From assembly GCA_947488175.1 (NCBI GenBank), contig CANKYO010000004.1, positions 372,001-436,000 on the forward strand: a DNA stretch of 64,000 bases. Reading direction: 5' to 3'. The notes below the pieces were generated by a model that was given only the letters and a program-made list of their open reading frames with translations, did no database searches and was not told the DNA's origin. Numbering within the stretch: the stretch's first letter is position 1; each line of letters opens with the position of its first letter. This stretch comes from an uncultured Paracoccaceae bacterium. Lineage in GTDB: Bacteria > Pseudomonadota > Alphaproteobacteria > Rhodobacterales > Rhodobacteraceae. Positions 7,816-17,339 of this stretch are shown piece by piece. The position numbers and the translations under genes are program-made.

Positions 7816-9102
7816 ACCGCTGTTTTCCTCCTGATTGCTGGCATCGGCATGGCCACCGCCCAAACGATTTCGGCGGATGATTACATCCCCGTTGATCCCG
7901 CACAAGCCCGCATCGGGCAGCTGCTGTTCTACGATAAGATACTGTCAGGTAACAAAAATATCTCCTGCGGCACCTGCCACCATCACGATCATGCGGGCAC
8001 CGATGGTCTGTCACTCGGCATCGGCGAAGGCGGCGTCGGTGTCGGCCCCAATCGTACCCCGGGCGAAGGCGCCGAAGCGATCCGCAAACGCATCCCCCGC
8101 AACGCACCAAGCCTTTGGAATCTTGGGCATAATTCGGTTCGCGTGATGTTTCACGATGGTCGCCTGACCGGATCAGAGATCTACGGCAACGGCTTCGATT
8201 CCCCGGCCGAGGAATGGCTGCCCCAAGGCCTCGATAACCTCCTGGCCGCGCAGGCATTGTTCCCGATGACATCCCAGTTTGAGATGGCCGGGAACCCCGG
8301 CGAAAACGATGTAATCGGAGCCGTGCGCAACCGGATCGACCGGGGCTGGCCGATCATCGCCAAACGGGTGCGGACCATCCCGGACTACGCGGGCATGTTC
8401 ATCCAAGCCTTTGATCATGTTGAAGAACCCGGCGACATCACCATTGTCGAAGTCGGCAATGCCCTGGGCGCGTTCATCGCATCCGAATGGCAAAGCCATG
8501 ACAGCGCCTACGACAAATGGCTCACCGGCACGCCGCTGCCCGATGCTGCCGAACGGGGTCGTCAGCTCTTCTTTAACAATCGCTGCGCATCCTGCCACGC
8601 GGGTCCGCTGTTCACTGATCAGGAATTCCATGCGCTTGGCCTGCCCGCTTTCGGCCCTGGACGCACCCGACCTTTTGATCCGATCCCGCGCGATGTGGGG
8701 CGGATGGGCGAAACAAACCTGCTTGAGGATGCCTATAAATTCCGCACGCCATATCTGCGCAACGTGGCTTTGACTGCACCCTACGGGCATAACGGTGCCT
8801 TTCCAACGCTAGAGGCGATGATCCGACACCATATGGACCCTGCGCTGTCACGGTCCCGCTGGACACTGGCAGATGCGGCGTTGCCCGACGCGCCCTGGCT
8901 TGCGCATGTGGATGGCGCAATCATGCAGGACGCAGCCGAGATGCAGCGTCAAGCGCGCGCACAGGATCTGCATGGACTCAACCTTATGGAAGATGAAATT
9001 GATGATCTGGTCGCGTTCCTGAACGCACTGACCGGCGAAACCGCTCTGACCCGCCCGCTTGGACGGCCTGAAACGGTGCCAAGCGGCCTGCCGGTCGACT
9101 AG
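7810..9102 (+). CDS. Di-heme cytochrome c peroxidase family protein
   Basis: About 430 residues if begun at TTG 7810, which yields a signal peptide (HTAVFLLIAGIGMATAQ). The open frame extends upstream, but that part is antisense to the Sel1 gene and not protein-like. Two c-type heme sites are present: CGTCH (near residue 54) and CASCH (near 258). The region between them (RNAPSLWNLGHNSVRVMFHDGR) is typical of bacterial di-heme peroxidases and MauG relatives. It acts in the periplasm, reducing peroxide or oxidising a partner. The start is uncertain: TTG has no strong ribosome site, and ATG 7849 is another option. Confidence 0.82.
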   Translation: MHTAVFLLIAGIGMATAQTISADDYIPVDPAQARIGQLLFYDKILSGNKNISCGTCHHHDHAGTDGLSLGIGEGGVGVGPNRTPGEGAEAIRKRIPRNAPSLWNLGHNSVRVMFHDGRLTGSEIYGNGFDSPAEEWLPQGLDNLLAAQALFPMTSQFEMAGNPGENDVIGAVRNRIDRGWPIIAKRVRTIPDYAGMFIQAFDHVEEPGDITIVEVGNALGAFIASEWQSHDSAYDKWLTGTPLPDAAERGRQLFFNNRCASCHAGPLFTDQEFHALGLPAFGPGRTRPFDPIPRDVGRMGETNLLEDAYKFRTPYLRNVALTAPYGHNGAFPTLEAMIRHHMDPALSRSRWTLADAALPDAPWLAHVDGAIMQDAAEMQRQARAQDLHGLNLMEDEIDDLVAFLNALTGETALTRPLGRPETVPSGLPVD

Positions 9103-10052
9103 GCCTCTGGAAAGAAACAGGCGACACTGTGCGCCGTCTTTTCCGGCTCGGGTCGTTCAGTCCGGCATTTCTCTTCTGCCTTCCAGCAGCGCGGCGCAAA
9201 CGGGCAACCATCGGGTATGGCCAGCGGCGACGGCAACTCCCCTGTCAGCTTGATCCGCTCCTTGTTGGCATCCGGGTTGGCGCGGGGCGTCGCGGATAAA
9301 AGCGCCTTGGTATAGGGATGGCGCGGCGCGGCAAAGAGCGCCTCTTTCGGCCCCTTCTCAACCACACGGCCCAAATACATAACGATCACATCATCAGCCA
9401 CATGACGCACGACCGAAAGGTCATGGCTGATGAACAGATAGGCCAGTTTCAATCGGTCCTGCAATTCGGTCAGCAAATTCAGGATCGCGCTTTGGATCGA
9501 CAGATCAAGCGCCGAAACAGGTTCGTCCAGCACCAGCACTTTCGGGTCCAGCATCAGCGCCCGGGCCACCGCGATACGTTGGCGCTGGCCACCGGAAAAC
9601 ATATGCGGATAGCGGTCGTAATGTTCTGGCCGCAGCCCAACCAATTGCAGCATTTCCCGCGCTTTGGCTTCGCGTTCAGCCCGCGGCATATCGGGTCGGT
9701 TGATGACCAACGGCTCCTGCAAAATGGCCCCGATCCGCTGCCGCGGGTTCAGCGATCCGTAAGGGTCCTGAAACACGATTTGCACGGACTGGCGCAGACT
9801 GACCCAGTCTTCACGCCGCACTGGTTTCCCATCCAGCATCAGCGATCCGGCAGTCGGCTCCTCGATCATCGCGACCATGCGGGCCAGTGTGGATTTGCCA
9901 CAGCCGCTTTCACCGACAACCGCCAGCGTCTTGCCACGCGCCAACGTAAAATCAAGCCCTGCTACCGCCTCAAGCGTCCGCTTGGGCCGCAGCAATCCAC
10001 CGCTAACGGCGTAGTGTCTTTGCAGCCCGCTCGCCTCGACCACACTTGTCAT
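9099..10052 (-). CDS. Peptide ABC transporter ATP-binding protein (DppF/OppF type)
   Basis: 317-residue ABC ATPase with Walker A GESGCGKST, signature FSGGQRQRIAVARAL and Walker B VLVLDEPVSALD, plus the oligopeptide-transporter C-terminal extension with CPFAPRCWKAEEKC, a cysteine cluster common in DppD/DppF and OppD/OppF ATPases. It is the last gene of a minus-strand operon; its start overlaps the preceding ATPase by 4 bp. It pairs with the DppD-like ATPase to drive import of di- or oligopeptides. Confidence 0.9.
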   Translation of the reverse strand: MTSVVEASGLQRHYAVSGGLLRPKRTLEAVAGLDFTLARGKTLAVVGESGCGKSTLARMVAMIEEPTAGSLMLDGKPVRREDWVSLRQSVQIVFQDPYGSLNPRQRIGAILQEPLVINRPDMPRAEREAKAREMLQLVGLRPEHYDRYPHMFSGGQRQRIAVARALMLDPKVLVLDEPVSALDLSIQSAILNLLTELQDRLKLAYLFISHDLSVVRHVADDVIVMYLGRVVEKGPKEALFAAPRHPYTKALLSATPRANPDANKERIKLTGELPSPLAIPDGCPFAPRCWKAEEKCRTERPEPEKTAHSVACFFPEA

Positions 10053-11026
10053 GACGCGATCCTTTCATCGGCGTTCAGCGGATAGTGGCATCGGGCCTGC
10101 CCCACACCCTCGCCCCGTGGCTTGGGCGGCATGGTGCGGCATGTCTCGTCAGCAAAACGGCAACGCGGCGAAAACAAACAGCCCGCAGGCCGGTCAAACT
10201 GCCCCGGCACGACACCGGGGATCGTCGGCAATAGCCGTTCAGTCGCGCGCTCTGGCAATGCGTCGAGCAAGGCGGCCGTGTAGGGATGATGCGGATTGCG
10301 GAACAGCGGGCCAACGGGCTGTTCCTCAATCTTCTGACCCGCATATTGCACGCTGACACGCTCTGCCGTTTCTGCAACGACGCCCATATCATGCGTGATC
10401 AGGACTAGGCCCATACCAGTCTCTTCGCGCAAGGATGCGAGCAGATCCAGAATCTGCGCCTGAATGGTCACATCCAGCGCCGTCGTAGGTTCATCCGCGA
10501 TCAGCAGCTTCGGTTTGCAGGCAATCGCCATCGCAATCATGATCCGTTGATTCATGCCCCCGGACAACTGATGCGGAAAGGCCGAAAGGCGCTTTTCCGG
10601 ATCGGGAATGCCCACTTGCTCCATCAATTCGACGGCGCGTTTTTGGCGTTCGGCACGGCCCAACCCCATATGGATGCGCAACGCTTCCTTGATCTGCCAA
10701 CCGACCGTGAAACAGGGGTTCAATGACGACATCGGCTCCTGAAAGATCATCGCCAGATCATTGCCGATGATGTGTCGGCGGTCGCGTTTGTCCATGCGCA
10801 ACAAATCGCGCCCGTCAAAGGCAATCTCGTCCGCCGTCACGGTCGCGGTCCACGGCAGAAGACCCATCAGCGCCAGCATGGAAACGGACTTTCCCGACCC
10901 GCTTTCGCCGACAATGGCCAGGATTTCGCCAGTATCCACATCCTGATCTACGGCATCAACGGCCCGGAACTGGCCGGATGCGGTGGCGAAATCGACACAT
11001 AGGTTTCTGATCCGCAAAAGTGGCAT
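10049..11026 (-). CDS. Peptide ABC transporter ATP-binding protein (DppD/OppD type)
   Basis: 325 residues. Walker A GESGSGKSV (~41-49), signature LSGGMNQRIMIAMAI and Walker B LLIADEPTTALD are all present, together with the C-terminal cysteine cluster CLFSPRCRFADETC. It is the partner of the DppF-like ATPase encoded next. Gene spacing to the upstream permease is 3 bp, and the end overlaps the next gene. It sits in the cytoplasm bound to the two permeases. Confidence 0.9.
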   Translation of the reverse strand: MPLLRIRNLCVDFATASGQFRAVDAVDQDVDTGEILAIVGESGSGKSVSMLALMGLLPWTATVTADEIAFDGRDLLRMDKRDRRHIIGNDLAMIFQEPMSSLNPCFTVGWQIKEALRIHMGLGRAERQKRAVELMEQVGIPDPEKRLSAFPHQLSGGMNQRIMIAMAIACKPKLLIADEPTTALDVTIQAQILDLLASLREETGMGLVLITHDMGVVAETAERVSVQYAGQKIEEQPVGPLFRNPHHPYTAALLDALPERATERLLPTIPGVVPGQFDRPAGCLFSPRCRFADETCRTMPPKPRGEGVGQARCHYPLNADERIAS

Positions 11027-11029
11027 GGC

Positions 11030-11926
11030 TCAGCTCCGCTTCAGTTTCGGGTCAAGCGCGTCGCGCAACCCGTCACCCATCAGGTTGATCGCCAGAACGG
11101 TCACCAGAATGGCAAGACCGGGGAACGTGACAACCCACCAAGCGCGCAGGATGAACTCACGCGCCTCGGCCAGCATGGTGCCCCATTCGGGCGTCGGCGG
11201 TTGCGCACCCATCCCCAGAAAGCCAAGGGCGGCCGCATCCAGAATGGCCGTGGAAAACGACAGTGCCGCCTGCACGATGATGGGTGCCAGACAGTTGGGC
11301 AGCACGGTGACAAACATCAGCCGGAAAAACCCCGCACCCGCGACCCGCGCGGAGGTCACGTAATCCTTTTGCTTTTCGGCCAGAACCGAAGCCCGGGTCA
11401 GGCGCACGTAATGCGGCTGCAAAACGATGGCGATGGCGATCATCGCGTTGGTCAGCGACGGCCCAAGGATCGCCACCAGCACAAGCGCGAGCAATAGCGA
11501 CGGGAATGCCAGAATGACATCCATGATCCGCATGATGATCGTGTCCAGCCATTTCGGCGCAAAACCCGCGATCAGGCCAACAATGATCCCGCCAGAGGCT
11601 GCGATGCTGACAACGACGATCCCCACGAAGAAGGAAAACCGCGCCCCGACAATCAGCCGCGAGAGCATATCGCGCCCCAGCGGATCGGTGCCCAGCGGAT
11701 AGGTCCAACTACCGCCCTCCTGCCAGAATGGCGGCTGCAAGGTGGCATCGCGAAACTGTGCTGTAGGATCGTGCGGTGCAATCCAGGGGCCAAACAGGGC
11801 GAGAAACGCAAAAGCCGCAAAAATCCACAGCCCAATCACAGCACCCCGGTTTTCGCGGAAATAGAACCAGAACTCCCGCAGGCGTCCGGGCCGTTCGGCG
11901 GTATCGGCTGACAGGGTCACAGTCAT
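11030..11926 (-). CDS. Peptide ABC transporter permease (DppC type)
   Basis: 298 residues with about six membrane segments. The N-terminal OppC-type segment (WIFAAFAFLALFGPWIAPHDP) is followed by PLGTDPLGRDMLSRL, a hallmark of DppC/OppC. The EAA loop is near TSARVAGAGFFRLMFVTVLPN. Its first base overlaps the dppB-type stop (11926). It forms the inner-membrane channel with the DppB-like permease. Confidence 0.92.
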   Translation of the reverse strand: MTVTLSADTAERPGRLREFWFYFRENRGAVIGLWIFAAFAFLALFGPWIAPHDPTAQFRDATLQPPFWQEGGSWTYPLGTDPLGRDMLSRLIVGARFSFFVGIVVVSIAASGGIIVGLIAGFAPKWLDTIIMRIMDVILAFPSLLLALVLVAILGPSLTNAMIAIAIVLQPHYVRLTRASVLAEKQKDYVTSARVAGAGFFRLMFVTVLPNCLAPIIVQAALSFSTAILDAAALGFLGMGAQPPTPEWGTMLAEAREFILRAWWVVTFPGLAILVTVLAINLMGDGLRDALDPKLKRS

Positions 11927-12933
11927 CAGCGTTTCCTGATCTTGGGGTTGATGACACCGTAAAGCATATCGACGGTCAGGTTCACGATCATCACCATCAC
12001 GGCAATCAGCAAAAGCCCCCCCTGCACCACCGGATAATCGCGGCGAAAGATGCTATCGACCATCCACTTGCCGATGCCGGGCCAGCTGAAGATCGTTTCG
12101 GTCAAAATCGCCCCGGCCAGCAACGTGCCGACAGACAGACCGATCACCGTGATCACGGGGATAAGGGCGTTGCGCAGCGCATGCACGCCATTGATCCGAC
12201 CGGGCGACAGCCCCTTGGCGCGGGCGGTGCGGATATAGTCCTCGCCCAACACTTCCAACATGGCAGACCGCGTCTGTCGGGCGATCACGGCCAGCGGGAT
12301 GGTCCCCAGAACAATTGTCGGCAGGATCAGGTGGCGCACGGCCGACGTGAAGGCCCCGCTTTGCCCCGATGCGATGCTGTCGATCAGCATGAACCCCGTG
12401 GCGTTGGGGAAATAATAGATCAGGTCGATCCGGCCCGACACCGGCGTCCATTGCAGATTGCCGGAAAACACGATGATCAACAGCAGCGCCCACCAGAAGA
12501 TCGGCATCGAATATCCGATCAACGCCGTCGACATCAGCGCCCGGTCAAAGAATTTGCCGCGGTTCACCGCAGCAATGACCCCCGCAGGCAAACCCAGCAC
12601 CACGGCAAAGATCATCGCACAGATCGACAATTCCAACGTGGCCGGGAAAAGCGCGAAAAACTCGTCCCAGACCGGTTTCTTGGTGACAAAGGAATTGCCA
12701 AGATCCCCTTGCAGAACCCCAGTCAGATATTCCCAGAACTGCACATACATCGGGCGGTCGAACCCGAACTGGGCAGACAATTCGGCATAACGTTCGTCGG
12801 TCAATCCGCGCTCGCCAGCCATGACGATGATCGGGTCACCAGGTAATACGCGGATAAAGGCAAAGGATATCAACGTCACCCCGATAAAGGTCGGGACGAA
12901 TGTCAAAAGACGGCTCAGGACGTAGTTCAGCAT
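11926..12933 (-). CDS. Peptide ABC transporter permease (DppB type)
   Basis: 335 residues, six membrane segments. The DppB/OppB N-terminus TFVPTFIGVTLISF and the EAA loop (EDYIRTARAKGLSPGRI) are present. The start overlaps the end of the Xaa-Pro peptidase gene by 7 bp, showing co-translation. It forms a heterodimeric channel with the DppC-like subunit. Specificity (di-, tri- or modified peptides) cannot be set from the permease. Confidence 0.92.
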   Translation of the reverse strand: MLNYVLSRLLTFVPTFIGVTLISFAFIRVLPGDPIIVMAGERGLTDERYAELSAQFGFDRPMYVQFWEYLTGVLQGDLGNSFVTKKPVWDEFFALFPATLELSICAMIFAVVLGLPAGVIAAVNRGKFFDRALMSTALIGYSMPIFWWALLLIIVFSGNLQWTPVSGRIDLIYYFPNATGFMLIDSIASGQSGAFTSAVRHLILPTIVLGTIPLAVIARQTRSAMLEVLGEDYIRTARAKGLSPGRINGVHALRNALIPVITVIGLSVGTLLAGAILTETIFSWPGIGKWMVDSIFRRDYPVVQGGLLLIAVMVMIVNLTVDMLYGVINPKIRKR

Positions 12934-14036
12934 TTTAACACCGTTAGGTCCTTGGGAAACTGCGTCAGCGAGGTGCAGCCATCATCGGTGATGAGCACAT
13001 CATCCTCGATCCTTACGCCGAAATTGTCGATCTCATAAAGGCCCGGTTCATTTGTATAGACCGTCCCGGCAAGCAAAACCATATGGTTGCCGCGCATGAT
13101 ATAGGGAGCCTCATGCACCTCGCGGCCCAGCCCATGCCCGGTCTTGGTGCGGATGTGGTCGGCAAAGGGTGACGCCTCAAGCACGCCGATCACCGCGTCA
13201 TCAATCTGATGCGCAGTCACACCGGCCCTCGTCACCTCAAACCCCTTCAGGTTAGCGCGCAGAACCGTGTCATAAACATCCTGCGCCTCATCCGTGGCAT
13301 GATCCAAAAACACGGTCCGGGTAATATCGGCGCAAAACCCATGTTTGCGCGCGCCGAAATCCAGCAGCAGCGCATCGCCCGCTTTTACAGCATAATCCGC
13401 ACGCGCCTTCGCATGCGGGCGGGCAGAACCATCACCTGCGGCGACTATGGGGTGAAACGACTGATCTTCCGCCCCTTCGGCAAAAAGCGCCTGGATCAGC
13501 GTCTGTTCGATCTCTTTTTCGGTCTGGCCAATCCGGACACTCTCCAGCGTCCTGGCCAACGCACGTTCCGAAATAGCAATCGCATCTGTCAGCGCCGCGA
13601 TATCCTGCGGGGTCTTGATCATTCGCAGCGCGGAAATCTCGCGCTCGGCATCAATGATGCGCAGATCGGGTTGGGCGCGAAGCATGGCGTGATGCACAAA
13701 GACCCGCATCACCTGCCCCTCGACGGCCACGGACCGGATGGACAGATGCTTCATCAGTGCGGCAAAGGCCGCGTCATATCCGTCCTGATCACGCCAGTCG
13801 AAAACGGCGCCATCGAACCCGACGAGATCCCAGCTTCGCAGTTCAAGATTGGGGACAAGCGCGGCAGGCGCACCAGCGGCGGGAACAACCAGCATAAACG
13901 GCCGCTCATGGCTCATGAATACATGTTCAACCGCACGGGTGAAATTCGGACCAGGGACTAGTGCTACCGCATCAACACCAAGATCGGCAGCAATGGCAGC
14001 ATAGGCGGCCAGACGGTCGGAAAGAGACTGTAACAA
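12927..14036 (-). CDS. M24 family Xaa-Pro peptidase
   Basis: 369 residues. An N-terminal creatinase-like domain (~1-130) precedes the pita-bread metallopeptidase domain. Metal ligands are visible: Asp in LLDFGARKHG and Asp in CADITRTVF, His in TGHGLGREVHE, Glu in YTNEPGLYE and Glu in GVRIEDD. The family removes residues before proline or splits X-Pro dipeptides. It lies second in the peptide-transport operon, between the binding-protein gene and dppB, so it probably processes peptides brought in by this transporter. No signal peptide, so it should be cytoplasmic. Confidence 0.88.
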   Translation of the reverse strand: MLQSLSDRLAAYAAIAADLGVDAVALVPGPNFTRAVEHVFMSHERPFMLVVPAAGAPAALVPNLELRSWDLVGFDGAVFDWRDQDGYDAAFAALMKHLSIRSVAVEGQVMRVFVHHAMLRAQPDLRIIDAEREISALRMIKTPQDIAALTDAIAISERALARTLESVRIGQTEKEIEQTLIQALFAEGAEDQSFHPIVAAGDGSARPHAKARADYAVKAGDALLLDFGARKHGFCADITRTVFLDHATDEAQDVYDTVLRANLKGFEVTRAGVTAHQIDDAVIGVLEASPFADHIRTKTGHGLGREVHEAPYIMRGNHMVLLAGTVYTNEPGLYEIDNFGVRIEDDVLITDDGCTSLTQFPKDLTVLKC

Positions 14037-14058
14037 GGGATAGGGCCTTCAATGGGAT

Positions 14059-14082
14059 GGGGGCGGCAACCGGGCCGCCCCC
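14059..14082 (-). terminator. Intercistronic hairpin after the peptide-binding-protein gene
   Basis: A perfect 9-bp stem GGGGGCGGC (14059-14067) and GCCGCCCCC (14074-14082) encloses a 6-nt loop, lying 16 bp after the binding-protein stop on the minus strand and 22 bp before the peptidase start. No T-tract follows, so it probably acts as a partial terminator or an mRNA-stabilising end rather than a full stop. Confidence 0.6.
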
Positions 14083-14098
14083 AACATGTCGTGATCGC

Positions 14099-15691
14099 TT
14101 ATTGCGACAGACCAACCTGGTTAAAGATATGGCCACCCAGCGGGTGCACAACGTAACCTTCAACTTCGGGGCGCATGGTCATGTAGACGACCGAATGGGC
14201 GATGGTGGCCCAAGGCGCCTGCTCCTTGAAGATCACCTGCGCCTGCTCGTAAAGCGGCTGACGCTCTTCCTGCGTTGGCAGCACCTTGGCCTGTTGGATC
14301 AGGTCTTCGAACGGCTGGTGGCACCACTGTGCGCGGTTCGAGTTTTCGCGACCATCACAGCCCAACAGCACAGCAAGGAAGTTGTCGGGATCGCCGTTAT
14401 CACCGGTCCACCCCAGCAGCACGGCACCGTCACGGTCCAACTCGCGCGAACGGGACAGGTATTCACCCCATTCGTAAGACACGATCTCGACTTCGACCCC
14501 CACATTGCTGAAATCCTCCTGGATCAGCTCAGCCATACGGCGGGCATTGGGGTTGTAGGGGCGCTGCACAGGCATGGCCCAGATTTTCATCGACAGGTCA
14601 GTGATCCCTTCGGCCTCCAGCATGGCCTTGGCACCTTCGGGATCATACGGATCATCGACAATCGCATCGTTGTAGGACCACATGGTCGGCGGGATCGGGT
14701 TTTTGGCAATCTGACCGGAGCCCTGGAAGACCACGTCAATGATTGCTTGCTTATCGATCGCCATGTTCAGGGCACGACGAACATTGACGTTGTCAAACGG
14801 CGCCTGAGTCGAGTTGTAGGCCAGATAACCGACGTTCAGGCCTTCCTGTTCCATCACGACGATATCTTCTGCATCCTTCATGGCCTGCACATCTGCAGGG
14901 TTCGGATAGGCCATCACGTGGCATTCACCCGCCTGCACCTTCTGATACCGGACCGACGCATCGGGCGTGATCGCGAAAATCAACGCTTCGACCTTGGCCG
15001 GATCACCCCAGTAATCATCATTGCGTAGATAACGGATCACGGCGTCCTTCTGATAGGCCTGGAACTTGAACGGACCGGTCCCAATCGGGGCCTGGTTCAT
15101 CATCTCGGGTGTGCCCGCATCCAGCATGGCCTGCCCGTATTCAGCCGACACGATTGATGCGAAATCCATTGCCATGTTGGCAATGAACGGTGCTTCGGGA
15201 CGGGTCAGGTTGAACTGGACCGTGTAGTCGTCGACCTTTTCGATACTGTCGACCAGATCGGGCATCGACATGCCGTCAAAATACTCCCATGTCCCGCCCG
15301 ACACACCGTTATAGGGATGGTCGTCGTTCTTCTGGCGGTTGAAGGAGAAGATCACGTCATCTGCGTTAAAGTCGCGCGTCGGGGTGAACATATCATTGGA
15401 ATGGAATTGAACCCCCTGCCGCAGGCTGAAGGTGACGGTCATGCCGTCCTCTGACACCTCCCAGCTTTCGGCCAGGGCCGGGATCACCTCGGTCGTGCCC
15501 ACCTTGAACTCGGCCAGACGGTTGTAGATCGGGTGGCTCGAGGCATCAAAAGTGGTGCCTGCGGTGTAAAGCGCCGGGTCAAAACCTTCCGGCGATCCTT
15601 CGGAGCAATAGACCAGCGATTGCGCGGATGCCGCGGACGCGCCAAGTGCGACCATCAGCAGCCCTGTGGCCAGTTTCTGTTTAAGAGACAT
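14099..15691 (-). CDS. Peptide ABC transporter substrate-binding protein (DppA type)
   Basis: 530 residues from ATG 15691, supported by GGAGG 6 nt upstream; a longer frame to 15892 is rejected. A signal peptide (residues ~1-25, cleavage after ASAQ) leads into SLVYCSEGSPEGFDPALYTAG, the standard start of the SBP_bac_5 fold. YNRLAEFKVGTTEVIPALAESWE and NVRRALNMAIDKQAI are further family marks. It binds peptides in the periplasm. It is the first gene of the operon binding protein, peptidase, dppB, dppC, dppD, dppF, with a strong hairpin just after it. Confidence 0.93.
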   Translation of the reverse strand: MSLKQKLATGLLMVALGASAASAQSLVYCSEGSPEGFDPALYTAGTTFDASSHPIYNRLAEFKVGTTEVIPALAESWEVSEDGMTVTFSLRQGVQFHSNDMFTPTRDFNADDVIFSFNRQKNDDHPYNGVSGGTWEYFDGMSMPDLVDSIEKVDDYTVQFNLTRPEAPFIANMAMDFASIVSAEYGQAMLDAGTPEMMNQAPIGTGPFKFQAYQKDAVIRYLRNDDYWGDPAKVEALIFAITPDASVRYQKVQAGECHVMAYPNPADVQAMKDAEDIVVMEQEGLNVGYLAYNSTQAPFDNVNVRRALNMAIDKQAIIDVVFQGSGQIAKNPIPPTMWSYNDAIVDDPYDPEGAKAMLEAEGITDLSMKIWAMPVQRPYNPNARRMAELIQEDFSNVGVEVEIVSYEWGEYLSRSRELDRDGAVLLGWTGDNGDPDNFLAVLLGCDGRENSNRAQWCHQPFEDLIQQAKVLPTQEERQPLYEQAQVIFKEQAPWATIAHSVVYMTMRPEVEGYVVHPLGGHIFNQVGLSQ

Positions 15692-16019
15692 TTGTTTCCT
15701 CCAACTGTCGCTTATCGCGGATGGCACAAGAATCGTGGTCTTGCGCCGCATGTACGGCGTGACACCCCGATGTAATGGAACCCCCACGGTTTTTGGTTGA
15801 CGCGCGAACGGTGCGCCGCGCGAATAATCGCATACGATCACGATTGCCCCGCGATGCCAAGCACATTGTCGCTGGGTCAATTCAACGGGCAAAACGGCCC
15901 CAGTGTGTGAAAAACAACATCAAAGGCCATAAAAACATACAATCGCGCCAGATAGTTAAGGTGGTTGCTTTCCGAACCGACCTGCTACTATCCTGATTGG
16001 ATAAATCTGGGAGGATACC
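15692..16019 (+). other. Divergent promoter region between the peptide operon and ugpB
   Basis: 328 bp without a gene. Each side ends with a good ribosome site (GGAGG towards both genes). A possible weak promoter for ugpB is TTGCTT (15965-15970) with TACTAT (15986-15991), but the 15-bp spacer is short. I find no PHO-box-like CTGTCAT repeat, so phosphate control of the ugp genes is not evident here. Confidence 0.35.
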
Positions 16020-17330
16020 ATGACTTACAAGCAGCTAATGCTCGCTTCGGCGATTCCGCTGACCATTGCCGGCCCGCTGGCCGCACAGACCGAGATTGAA
16101 TTCTGGCATGCCTTTACCGGGCGGCTGGGCGAACTAGTGGCTGAACAGGTCGACACGTTCAATGCTTCGCAATCCGACTACACCGTCACCGCAACCCACA
16201 AGGGCAATTATTCCGAGACCCTGAATGCCGGTATCGCTGCGTTCCGCGCGGGCGAACAGCCCGATATCCTGATGGTGTTCGAGGTCGGAACCGCCACCAT
16301 GATGGCCGCATCCGGCGCGATCAAACCTGTTTACGAAGTAATGGCAGATTCTGGTGCGACCTTCGATCAGGACGCCTATATCGGGTCAGTCAAAGGGTAT
16401 TACACCTCCAGCGATGGCAACATGCTGTCCCTGCCCTTCAATTCATCAACCCCGGTATTATGGGTGAACCGTGACGCGCTGTCAGAGGCCGGAATCGACC
16501 CCGATGTTGATCTGTCCACATGGGAACAGGTGGGCGAGGTTCTGACTCAGTTGAAAGATGCAGGCAGCAGCTGCCCCATGACAACCGCCTGGCAAAGCTG
16601 GATCCACCTTGAAAACTTCTCGGCCTATCACGACACGCCATTTGCAACCCAGGCCAACGGATTTAGCGGGGTGGACACCGAACTGGCCCTGAATGGCCCC
16701 GCACAGGTCGCACATATCTCGGCCATGGGTGAATGGGCGCAGGATGGCAAATTCATCTATGCCGGTCGCCGCAACGAAGGTGGTGCCAATTTCCGGGGCG
16801 GTGAATGCGCGCTCTTCACCGAAAGCTCGGCGGGATATGCCGGGATCAAGGCTGAAGCTGAGTTCGATTTTGAGGTCCGGCCGCTGCCCTATTGGTCAGC
16901 CGTCGCGGATGAGCCGCAGAACACGATCATCGGCGGGGCATCACTGTGGGTCATGGAAGGCCAGACGGACGAGGAATACAAAGGCGTCGCCGCCTTCCTG
17001 AACTTCCTGTCTTCGCCTGAAATTCAGGCCAAATGGCACCAGGACACCGGCTATCTGCCGATCACATCCGCTGCCGCCGACCTGACCCGCGAACAGGGGT
17101 TCTATGACGAAAACCCCGGCACCGATGTGGCCGTGATCCAGATGACGGCCAAGGCACCGACGGATAACTCCAAGGGTCTGCGCCTTGGGTCCTTCGACCA
17201 GATCCGCGGGATCATCGACGAAGAACTCGAAGCCGTCTGGGCCGGTGACAAATCCGCGCAAGAGGCGCTGGACAGTGCCGCCGAACGGGGCAACGGCCTG
17301 CTGCGTCGGTTCGAACAAGCCAATCGCTGA
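16020..17330 (+). CDS. ugpB: sn-Glycerol-3-phosphate ABC transporter substrate-binding protein UgpB
   Basis: 436 residues with a signal peptide (cleavage near GPLAAQ). Long stretches recall E. coli UgpB: FWHAFTGRLGELV, YKGNY-like HKGNYSETLNAGIAAFR, MVFEVGTATMMA, PFNSSTPVLWVN, WIHLENFSAYHDTPFA, IIGGASLWVMEG, DTGYLPIT, LTREQGFYDENPG and GNGLLRRFE. This is much closer than general sugar-binding proteins, so glycerol-3-phosphate or glycerophosphodiesters are the likely ligands. GGGAGGATACC precedes the ATG. It heads ugpB-ugpA-ugpE-ugpC. Confidence 0.95.
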   Translation: MTYKQLMLASAIPLTIAGPLAAQTEIEFWHAFTGRLGELVAEQVDTFNASQSDYTVTATHKGNYSETLNAGIAAFRAGEQPDILMVFEVGTATMMAASGAIKPVYEVMADSGATFDQDAYIGSVKGYYTSSDGNMLSLPFNSSTPVLWVNRDALSEAGIDPDVDLSTWEQVGEVLTQLKDAGSSCPMTTAWQSWIHLENFSAYHDTPFATQANGFSGVDTELALNGPAQVAHISAMGEWAQDGKFIYAGRRNEGGANFRGGECALFTESSAGYAGIKAEAEFDFEVRPLPYWSAVADEPQNTIIGGASLWVMEGQTDEEYKGVAAFLNFLSSPEIQAKWHQDTGYLPITSAAADLTREQGFYDENPGTDVAVIQMTAKAPTDNSKGLRLGSFDQIRGIIDEELEAVWAGDKSAQEALDSAAERGNGLLRRFEQANR

Positions 17331-17339
17331 TCAAAGGCT

